Assembly (NCBI GenBank): GCA_030263275.1
Contig: SZOR01000153.1
Span: forward strand, 1-7,632
Source: DSNY01 sp016861185
GTDB taxonomy: Bacteria > Pseudomonadota > Gammaproteobacteria > Burkholderiales > Burkholderiaceae_F
Length of the DNA: 7,632 nucleotides
Direction of reading: 5' to 3'
Part shown: piece after piece, positions 1-4,569 of the stretch
Position numbering within the stretch: position 1 is the first letter of the stretch
Layout of the letters: each line of letters starts with the position of its first letter
Notes under the pieces: model-generated
Told to the model about the DNA's origin: nothing
Databases searched by the model: none
What the model saw: only the letters and a program-made list of their open reading frames with translations
Made by a program: the position numbers and the translations under genes

Positions 1-153
1 GCGCATCGCGTCGTTGCGGCTCGGGTCCTTGGCTCTGGCCAATGGTCCCCTCGCCGCGCCTAGCGCTGCATCCCCAGGCGGCCCCGCCGCGGCCGCCGGA
101 GACTCTGAGATAGGTTCTGGTGCGGCCGCACCCGATGACCCGCCGGCCGGACG
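1..153. other. Left-edge stretch without a supported gene
   Basis: I see no convincing coding region here. Short open frames enter from the left edge in all three plus frames, but two stop by 63 and 114. The third runs to 217 straight through the terminator at 154-180, and its product is low-complexity Ala/Pro/Gly/Arg, so it is probably GC-driven. A 14-bp perfect palindrome (ggtgcggccgcacc, 119-132) lies just beyond the terminator. It has no T-tract and no clear role. Confidence 0.5.
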
Positions 154-180
154 AAAAAAGAGGCGGCGCATGGCCGCCTC
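154..180 (-). terminator. Rho-independent terminator of the CHRD gene
   Basis: Read on the minus strand this is GAGGCGGC, a 5-nt loop, GCCGCCTC, then six T residues. The stem is 8 bp, perfect and GC-rich (arms 160-167 and 173-180), and the T-tract is the complement of the six A at 154-159. It lies 29 bases downstream of the CHRD stop codon on the same strand, where an intrinsic terminator belongs. Confidence 0.85.
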
Positions 181-209
181 GGATGGGCAGAGCGCCGGTC
201 GCTCGACGG

Positions 210-740
210 CTACTTGATCTGCCCGCGAATCTCGCCGCTCGGGACGCCGCCGGAGTTCGCGGCCGTGTGCACGTTCACATAGGTGACGCCGGCGCGAATC
301 GCGGCGATCAGCTCGGCCAGCTCGCCCGCGGCGATCAGTTGCCCGCCCGGTCCGACGACCGAGGATGCGGTCAGCACGCCGCTCACGCTGCCGCCCGGCA
401 CCGGGCAGCGCGGCGTGCCGGCGGGCGGAACGGGCGGCCCGTCCTCCGGGTTGCCGCACAGCCAGACGCTGATCCCGCCGTTGACGCCGTGCTGGCCGAC
501 GTGGATGTGCGCCATGAACGGCCTGCCCTGCAGCCCTTCGTAGTTCAGTTCGTACGCGATCATGCTGCCGTCGCGTTCGATCTTCGCGCGGAAGTCGCCC
601 CTGCCGGGGCTCGATACCGCGGGCACTTCCTGAAAGCCTTCGAGCTTCGCGTGCACCGTTTCGGCGTACGCGGGTGCAGCCGCCCAGAGCGCGCCGAGCG
701 CGATGGCGGCGAATGCCTGTTTGCCATGCTTGCTGATCAT
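210..740 (-). CDS. Secreted CHRD-domain protein
   Basis: This encodes a 176-residue exported protein made of one CHRD domain. CHRD is a beta-rich module first named from chordin and common in bacterial periplasmic or surface proteins; its biochemical role is poorly defined. Residues 1-26 are a typical signal peptide: basic N-terminus (K4, K7), hydrophobic core, and an AYA cleavage site before E27. The domain follows, with EGFQEVP near the start, the AHIHVGQHG motif and GISVWLCG in the middle, and the closing YVNVHT...GEIRGQ motif at the C-terminus, so it looks complete. Cysteines in WLCG and PRCP could form a disulfide. The ATG at 738-740 is chosen because a strong Shine-Dalgarno (GGGAGGAAG) lies just upstream and the signal peptide begins there. 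The minus frame stays open far upstream, but that part is antisense to the ABC ATPase. The gene is monocistronic and ends at a clear terminator. The family is secure; the function is unknown. Confidence 0.9.
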   Translation of the reverse strand: MISKHGKQAFAAIALGALWAAAPAYAETVHAKLEGFQEVPAVSSPGRGDFRAKIERDGSMIAYELNYEGLQGRPFMAHIHVGQHGVNGGISVWLCGNPEDGPPVPPAGTPRCPVPGGSVSGVLTASSVVGPGGQLIAAGELAELIAAIRAGVTYVNVHTAANSGGVPSGEIRGQIK

Positions 741-1016
741 CGACTTCCTCCCGAACGCGTTGCGACCGAGGACGGGCCGGCGGGCTCGCGCGGAGAGCGA
801 ACGGAGCGCGAACCCCGGCCCGGCTGCACCCGCGGCGGCGCGGCCGCGCGGGCCGGCATCCGATGCGGGCGCGCGACGAACAACACGCGAAACCTCGCGC
901 GCATTCCCGAGCGCGCGCGGATGCGGGATGGCCGCGAGGCGCGCCTCAATCCCGGCGGCCGCCCCGGGTTGCGCGGCTAAGCTTCGCCCCTCCCGCCAAG
1001 GTGGCATGGCCGGCCG
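741..1016. other. Divergent intergenic region between CHRD and ABC genes
   Basis: These 276 bases separate the minus-strand CHRD gene from the plus-strand ABC operon and should contain both promoters. The sequence is very GC-rich and I could not pick out convincing -35/-10 pairs on either strand. The only clear signals are the Shine-Dalgarno sites at each end: the CHRD site just right of 740, and AAGGTGG at 998-1004 before the ABC leader frame. Plus-strand and minus-strand frames through the region are low-complexity Arg/Ala/Pro translations and I do not call them. Confidence 0.5.
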
Positions 1017-1020
1017 ATGA
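1006..1020 (+). promoter_or_regulatory. Four-codon leader frame (MAGR) overlapping the ATPase start
   Basis: The sequence ATGGCCGGCCGATGA encodes Met-Ala-Gly-Arg-stop, and its TGA overlaps the ATPase ATG as ATGA. The Shine-Dalgarno AAGG (998-1001) is 4 nt from this ATG but 15 nt from the ATPase ATG, so ribosomes may load on the leader and reinitiate on the ATPase. The arrangement is seen directly; the coupling role is inferred. A start this short could also arise by chance in GC-rich DNA. Confidence 0.35.
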
Positions 1021-1973
1021 CCCACGCGATCGAAGTCGAAGCGCTGTGCAAGGACTACCGCGCGAAAGCGGGTGCGTCCGTGCGCGCGCTCGACGGCGTG
1101 AGCTTCGCCGTGCCGCGCGGCCGCATCTACGGGTTGCTCGGACCGAACGGCGCCGGCAAGTCGACGCTGGTGAAGATCCTCGGCACGATCACCGCGCCCA
1201 CGGCGGGCCGCGCGGCCGTGCTCGGCTTCGACGTGACGCGCGAGCCGCTCGCGGCGCGCCGGCAGATGGCGGTCGTGCTGCAGCAGACCGCCGCCGAGAA
1301 CCTGCTGACGGTCCGCGACAACCTGCTCGTCTACGCGTACCTGCACGGCGTGCCGCGCTGCGCGGCGCATGCGCGGATGCGGACGGTGGTCGACGAGTTC
1401 GAACTCGGCGAGCGGCTGCGCAGCACGGTGCAGGAGCTTTCGCTCGGCACCAAGCGGCGCATCCAGGTCGCGAAGATCTTCATGCTCGACACGCCGCTCG
1501 TGATCCTCGACGAAGCGACCACCGGCATGGACCCGCTGATGAAACGGCGCGTGATGGAGCGGCTGCGCGCCGAAGCGCGCAACGGCCGCACGATCCTGAT
1601 GACCACGCAGGTGCTGAGCGAGGCCGAGGCGCTGTGCGACACGATCATGATCCTGCACCGCGGCCGCGCGATGGCAGCCGGGACGTTGAACGAACTGCGG
1701 CGCCGCGCCGCGCACACGTTCCGCGTCACGCTCACCTTCGCGCGCGCCGACGGCGACCTCGCGCAACGGCTGCGCGCGCTCGCGCCGACCGAGATGAAGA
1801 TCGACGGCCACTCGGCCGAGCTGCTGTTTCACGGCGAGGAGGCGGAACTTCTCGCCAGGCTCGGCGACTTCTCGCGCACGGTGCCGATCGCGCAGTTCGA
1901 GGTGCGCGGCCCGACGCTCGAGGAGATCTTCGTCACGCTGGTGGCCGAGCCGCGGCCGGAGGCCGGCGCATGA
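1017..1973 (+). CDS. ABC-2 type transporter ATP-binding protein
   Basis: This 318-residue cytoplasmic ATPase powers the permease encoded directly downstream, in a DrrA/CcmA-like export system whose substrate cannot be read from sequence. Walker A is GPNGAGKST (42-50), the Q-loop is around Q89-Q90, the signature is at 141-145, and Walker B is LVILDE with catalytic E166, followed by the D-loop TTGMDP. A C-terminal extension (about 225-318) resembles the accessory domain of drug or polysaccharide exporters of this class. Two positions are unusual. The signature reads LSLGT instead of LSGGQ, and the switch histidine after Walker B is glutamine (Q198 in TTQVLSEAE). The usual T-T-H is therefore T-T-Q, although the catalytic glutamate is retained. 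The ATG at 1017 gives the standard N-terminus for the family, and a four-codon leader frame overlaps it. The stop overlaps the permease start by four bases (ATGA), so the two genes are almost certainly co-translated. Confidence 0.93.
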   Translation: MTHAIEVEALCKDYRAKAGASVRALDGVSFAVPRGRIYGLLGPNGAGKSTLVKILGTITAPTAGRAAVLGFDVTREPLAARRQMAVVLQQTAAENLLTVRDNLLVYAYLHGVPRCAAHARMRTVVDEFELGERLRSTVQELSLGTKRRIQVAKIFMLDTPLVILDEATTGMDPLMKRRVMERLRAEARNGRTILMTTQVLSEAEALCDTIMILHRGRAMAAGTLNELRRRAAHTFRVTLTFARADGDLAQRLRALAPTEMKIDGHSAELLFHGEEAELLARLGDFSRTVPIAQFEVRGPTLEEIFVTLVAEPRPEAGA

Positions 1974-2734
1974 AAGCGATCGCGGCGATCTTCTATCGCG
2001 ACTGGCGGCAGCGGATGACCAACGCCGGCTTCGTCTTCTGGGACCTGTTGGCGCCGGTCGCCTATCTGCTGCTGTTCGGCCTGGGCTTCGAGCGGATGAT
2101 CGGCGGCGGCTTCGTCTTCGAAGGCCGCGTGCTTTCGTACACCGCCTTCCTGCTGCCGGGCGTGATCGCGATGGTCGGCTTCACCGTCGCGCTGAACGCC
2201 GCCTGGGGTTTCTACATGGACAAGGACTCGGGCATCTTCCACGAGTTGCTGACCTACCCGATCACGCGGGCGCAACTGCTGATCGGCAAGATCGGCTTCA
2301 ACGTGCTGGTCGCGCTCGCCGGCTCCGCGATCGTCGTCGCGCTCGCGGTCGGCGCGCTCGACGTGCGGGTGCGCTGGGAATGGCTCGCCTTCGCCGCCGC
2401 CGTCATCGTCGTTGCCACGGCCGCCTGGTTCTTCGCCTTCGCCGTGCTCGCGATCGAGCTGCGCCGCATGGATTCGTTCAACACCGCCACCAGCGCCGCG
2501 TACATCCTGCTGATGTTCTTCAGCACGATGTTCTATCCGGTGCTCGACCTGCCCGCGTGGTTCCGCGTCGCCGCCCACTTCAATCCGCTGACGTGGCACG
2601 TCGACCTGCTGCGCTACGCGCTGCTCGGCACGGGCAGTCCCGCTGCACTCGCATGGGAGGCGGCCGCGCTCGCGGCGTTCGCGCTCGCGATGCTCGCGGT
2701 CGGGGTGCGGGCGTTGAATCGCGCGCACCAGTAG
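1970..2734 (+). CDS. ABC-2 type transporter permease
   Basis: This 254-residue inner-membrane protein is the transmembrane half of the exporter and is expected to dimerise and pair with two copies of the ATPase. Hydrophobic stretches give about six helices: roughly residues 22-40, 57-78, 108-129, 138-162, 173-193 and 228-247. The N-terminal FYRDW segment and the FYPVLDLP...NPLTWHVDLLR region before the last helix are characteristic of ABC-2 permeases. Length is normal for the family. The start at 1970 overlaps the ATPase stop (ATGA) and has GGAGG (1958-1962) 7 nt upstream. The TAG stop (2732-2734) is the first three bases of the left inverted repeat of the element that follows, so the element may sit exactly at the end of the gene. 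The tail (LNRAHQ) looks natural, so I do not think the protein is truncated. No terminator with a T-tract is visible downstream. Confidence 0.92.
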   Translation: MKAIAAIFYRDWRQRMTNAGFVFWDLLAPVAYLLLFGLGFERMIGGGFVFEGRVLSYTAFLLPGVIAMVGFTVALNAAWGFYMDKDSGIFHELLTYPITRAQLLIGKIGFNVLVALAGSAIVVALAVGALDVRVRWEWLAFAAAVIVVATAAWFFAFAVLAIELRRMDSFNTATSAAYILLMFFSTMFYPVLDLPAWFRVAAHFNPLTWHVDLLRYALLGTGSPAALAWEAAALAAFALAMLAVGVRALNRAHQ

Positions 2735-2749
2735 CCCGGATATTTCACG
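2732..2749 (+). repeat. Left terminal inverted repeat of the MITE-like element
   Basis: The 18 bases tagcccggatatttcacg match the reverse complement of 3038-3055 without mismatch. Pairing stops at the next base outward (g2731 against g3056). The first three bases serve as the permease stop codon. Confidence 0.85.
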
Positions 2750-2876
2750 AGGTCGCCCCCGTATGCGTGCGTTGCGTCTCGGTGAATCGGCACTTGCGGC
2801 ACGCGGGCGGCCGATCCAGTTTGTACCGCCGGGGCTACGCGGGTTTGCGCGGCGCCTGTGGGCGGAGGCGGGGTTT

Positions 2877-2895
2877 CGCGAAGCACTGCTTCGCG
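2877..2895. repeat. 19-bp palindrome inside the MITE-like element
   Basis: Arms of 9 bp (CGCGAAGCA and TGCTTCGCG) are separated by a single C at 2886 and pair perfectly. It is the first of three clustered palindromes in the middle of the element. No T-tract follows on either strand, so it is not an obvious intrinsic terminator. Confidence 0.8.
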
Positions 2896-2905
2896 CCGCC
2901 GGAGC

Positions 2906-2929
2906 CGGTCGCGCTTGCAAGCGCGACCG
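2906..2929. repeat. 24-bp perfect palindrome at the core of the element
   Basis: An uninterrupted 24-bp palindrome is centred on TTGCAA (between 2917 and 2918), with the arm CGGTCGCGCTTG. It lies 10 bases right of the 19-bp palindrome. A perfect palindrome of this length is rare by chance and could extrude as a cruciform or be a dimeric protein-binding site; neither role is shown here. Confidence 0.85.
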
Positions 2930-2958
2930 TGGAACGCGGGCTTGCGCTCAAGTGCTCG

Positions 2959-2978
2959 CCAATGCCTCTGGGCATTGG
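2959..2978. repeat. 8-bp stem-loop inside the element
   Basis: CCAATGCC (2959-2966) and GGCATTGG (2971-2978) pair perfectly around a TCTG tetraloop. This is the third and rightmost of the palindromes clustered between 2877 and 2978. Confidence 0.8.
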
Positions 2979-3037
2979 ACTGCGCCCCTCTCGCGCAATC
3001 CGCATCCCGCATGCATCCGCGCAATTCCTGCGTCCCC

Positions 3038-3055
3038 CGTGAAATATCCGGGCTA
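3038..3055 (-). repeat. Right terminal inverted repeat of the MITE-like element
   Basis: The 18 bases cgtgaaatatccgggcta are the exact reverse complement of 2732-2749. The last three (3053-3055), read on the minus strand, are the TAG stop codon of the GNAT gene. Confidence 0.85.
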
Positions 3056-3592
3056 GCCGGCGCCGAGCCTGCGATAGAAGAACTGCGTCGCGCAGTAGCC
3101 GCCGCGGGGCAGCAGCGCGTAGTCGGGCACGATGCCGCAGGGCTGCCAGCCCAGACGCAGGTACAGCCGCTCGGCGTCGCCGCCGACGACCGTGTCCAGC
3201 ACCAGCAGCGTCTTGCCGCATTCGCGTGCAATGTCCTCGGCGGCGCGCATCAGCGCCGCGCCGATGCCGCGTCGGCGGGCGCGCCGGTGCACGAGCATCT
3301 TCGCGACGTCGGCGCGATGCGGCTGGTTCTCCGGCTGTTGCAGCACGACTTGAACGGTGCCGACGATGCCGGCGGCATCCTCGGCCACCAGCAGCGCACG
3401 CTCACCGCGTTCGACGCCGGCGGCGACGTGCCGCCAGAAGTCCAGCGCCTTCGCGAGCGACAGCGGGTGCATGAAGCTCACCGAGGCGCCGCCGTCGACG
3501 CAATCGATCAGCACCTGCGCCAATTCGTGCAGCTGCGCATCGGTGACCGAGCCCAGTCGCCGCACGGCATATCCACTTCCGTCCGTCTTCAT
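3053..3592 (-). CDS. GNAT-family N-acetyltransferase
   Basis: This 179-residue protein belongs to the GCN5-related acetyltransferases, which move an acetyl group from acetyl-CoA to an amine; the substrate cannot be told from sequence. The core is clear: a strand with LLVAEDAAGIVGTV (residues 68-80), then VAKMLVHRRARRRGIGAAL (97-114), which contains the acetyl-CoA pyrophosphate-binding R-x-x-G-x-G/A motif. The C-terminal AERLYLRLGWQ segment (140-150) is typical of the family's last helix and strand. The ATG at 3590-3592 is chosen because the domain begins just after it. The 52 codons upstream in the same frame overlap the preceding genes and are Arg/Pro-rich. No good Shine-Dalgarno precedes this ATG, but it overlaps the stop of a 28-codon frame as ATGA, so translation is probably coupled to the upstream genes. 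The TAG stop lies in the right inverted repeat of the adjoining element. Confidence 0.88.
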   Translation of the reverse strand: MKTDGSGYAVRRLGSVTDAQLHELAQVLIDCVDGGASVSFMHPLSLAKALDFWRHVAAGVERGERALLVAEDAAGIVGTVQVVLQQPENQPHRADVAKMLVHRRARRRGIGAALMRAAEDIARECGKTLLVLDTVVGGDAERLYLRLGWQPCGIVPDYALLPRGGYCATQFFYRRLGAG

Positions 3593-3675
3593 CTTTCGGG
3601 AGGGAACTCCAAAGTCAGGTCGATCCGTCCATCGAGCCCGCGGTGGCTTCCAACGTAGCTGCTTGGGCTGCGCAT
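3589..3675 (-). CDS. 28-residue small frame coupling two genes
   Basis: This small frame starts at an ATG sharing one base with the stop of the upstream PEP mutase-like gene (TGATG at 3677-3673). It ends with a TGA overlapping the GNAT start (ATGA at 3592-3589), so it fills the 82-base gap between them exactly. The product begins MRSPSSYVGSHRG and ends LEFPPER, with no recognisable domain, membrane segment or signal. GGAG lies inside it, about 14 nt before the GNAT start. It may simply pass terminating ribosomes from one gene to the next, or it may be a real small protein. Both junctions are seen directly; the function is inferred. Confidence 0.45.
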   Translation of the reverse strand: MRSPSSYVGSHRGLDGRIDLTLEFPPER

Positions 3676-4529
3676 CACCGCGCCTCTCGCTTCTGCAGAT
3701 CGGCGCGGAAGAACGCGTCCAGCTCCTGGCCGCGCGCGGCGTTGGCAAACCCGTCGAACCGGCCCTGCTCGGCGATCAGGTTCGCCGCGTTCATGAAGCC
3801 AGCCCACGCGGCGCGCGCGAGCGCACCGCCAACACTCACGCGCCGCACGCCCAGCGCGGCGATGTCCTGCAGCGTGAACTCGCTCGCCGAGCCGACCAGC
3901 AGATTGACGGGCTTGGGCGCCACGGCGGCGACGACCGCCGCGATCTGCTCGCGCGTGCGGATGCCGGGCGCGTAAAGGCAATCGGCGCCCGCGTTCGCGT
4001 ACGCCTTGAGCCGCGCGACCGTCTCGTCCAGATCGGACCGACCGACGAGAAAGCACTCTGCGCGCCCCACCAGCAGCGTGTCGCCCCCCGCGCGGTCGAT
4101 CGCGCCGCGCGCCGCGCGCAAACGCGCGATCGCCTCGTCGATCTCGTACAGCGGCCGCGCCGCGTCGCCGGTCGAGTCTTCGATCGAAAGCCCCGCCACG
4201 CCGGTTTCGACCGCAAGCCGCACGCTTTCCGCCACACCCGCCGGATCGCGCGCGAAGCCGCTTTCGAAATCGGCGTTGATCGGTACGTCGGTCGCGGCGA
4301 CGATTTCGCGCAGATGCGCAAGCACCGCCTCGCGCGAGCTGGACCCGTCCGGCCGGCCCTGCGACCACGCAAAGCCCGAACTCGTCGTCGCGAGCGCCTT
4401 GAAGCCGAGGCTCTGCAAGTACCGCGCGCTGCCCACGTCCCACGGATTCGGAATGACGAAGCAGCCGGACGCGTGAAGCTGATGGAAGGTGCGGCGCTTG
4501 TCGGCGATGGTTGGGCGGGGGGTGGACAT
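3675..4529 (-). CDS. Isocitrate lyase/PEP mutase-superfamily protein
   Basis: This 284-residue cytoplasmic enzyme has the TIM-barrel fold of the PEP mutase/isocitrate lyase superfamily (Pfam PEP_mutase type). Members make or break C-C or P-C bonds next to a 2-oxo acid carboxylate using Mg2+. Visible family blocks are IPNPWDVGSAR (26-36), ATTSSGFAWS (47-56), the metal-site region NADFESGF (85-92), LSIEDST (114-120), VGRAECF (154-160) and the late YAPGI and VSVGGAL segments. Length and order are normal and the gene looks intact. The cysteine loop KxCGH of isocitrate and methylisocitrate lyases is absent; the segment after IEDST reads GDAARPLYEI, so lyase activity on those substrates is unlikely and the reaction is unknown. 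The ATG at 4529 has AAGGAG (4540-4535) 5 nt upstream. The IS481 end lies only 3 bp beyond that site, so the native promoter has been displaced. The gene heads a coupled set with the 28-residue frame and GNAT. Confidence 0.88.
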   Translation of the reverse strand: MSTPRPTIADKRRTFHQLHASGCFVIPNPWDVGSARYLQSLGFKALATTSSGFAWSQGRPDGSSSREAVLAHLREIVAATDVPINADFESGFARDPAGVAESVRLAVETGVAGLSIEDSTGDAARPLYEIDEAIARLRAARGAIDRAGGDTLLVGRAECFLVGRSDLDETVARLKAYANAGADCLYAPGIRTREQIAAVVAAVAPKPVNLLVGSASEFTLQDIAALGVRRVSVGGALARAAWAGFMNAANLIAEQGRFDGFANAARGQELDAFFRADLQKREAR

Positions 4530-4543
4530 CGGGTCTCCTTGGA

Positions 4544-4569
4544 TGTGCGATTCACAGACATCGTTTCAA
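4544..4569 (+). repeat. Left terminal inverted repeat of the IS481 element
   Basis: This starts TGTGCGATTCACAGACATCG and pairs with 5649-5674 except at two positions (C/T at the fifth base, G/T at the fourteenth). The TGA stop codon of the transposase (4568-4566) lies inside it. Confidence 0.85.

Larger units (their letters stand above)
2732..3055. mobile_element. MITE-like element with 18-bp terminal inverted repeats
   Basis: A 324-bp non-coding stretch is bounded by a perfect 18-bp inverted repeat: tagcccggatatttcacg at 2732-2749 and its exact reverse complement at 3038-3055. The interior has three strong palindromes (2877-2895, 2906-2929, 2959-2978) and no recognisable protein. A 97-codon frame crosses it but its product is arginine/alanine-rich and looks incidental. 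Small size, perfect termini, no transposase and a position between genes fit a miniature inverted-repeat transposable element mobilised in trans. The outermost bases of both repeats are TA, so the true repeat may be 16 bp flanked by a TA target duplication, as in IS630/Tc1-type insertions. The termini are unrelated to those of the IS481 element in this window. It could instead be a fixed intergenic repeat family; I cannot name the family. Confidence 0.7.

Noticed and set aside
14..217. A 67-codon plus-strand frame at the left edge
   Set aside because: It begins at a TTG and runs through the terminator hairpin opposite the CHRD gene end. The composition is typical of GC-driven open frames.
741..1832. 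A long minus-strand open frame continuing upstream of the CHRD gene to 1832
   Set aside because: Its upstream part is antisense to the ABC ATPase and reads as Arg/Ala/His-rich filler. The signal peptide and Shine-Dalgarno fix the real start at 740.
863..1969. A plus-strand frame opening upstream of the permease at 863
   Set aside because: It is the ATPase read out of frame, with Arg-rich composition. The permease has its own ATG with GGAGG at 1970.
2763..3056. A 97-codon plus-strand frame spanning the MITE-like element
   Set aside because: It has low-complexity Arg/Ala composition and no Shine-Dalgarno, and it is built from the element's palindromes and right repeat. I see no evidence of a protein.
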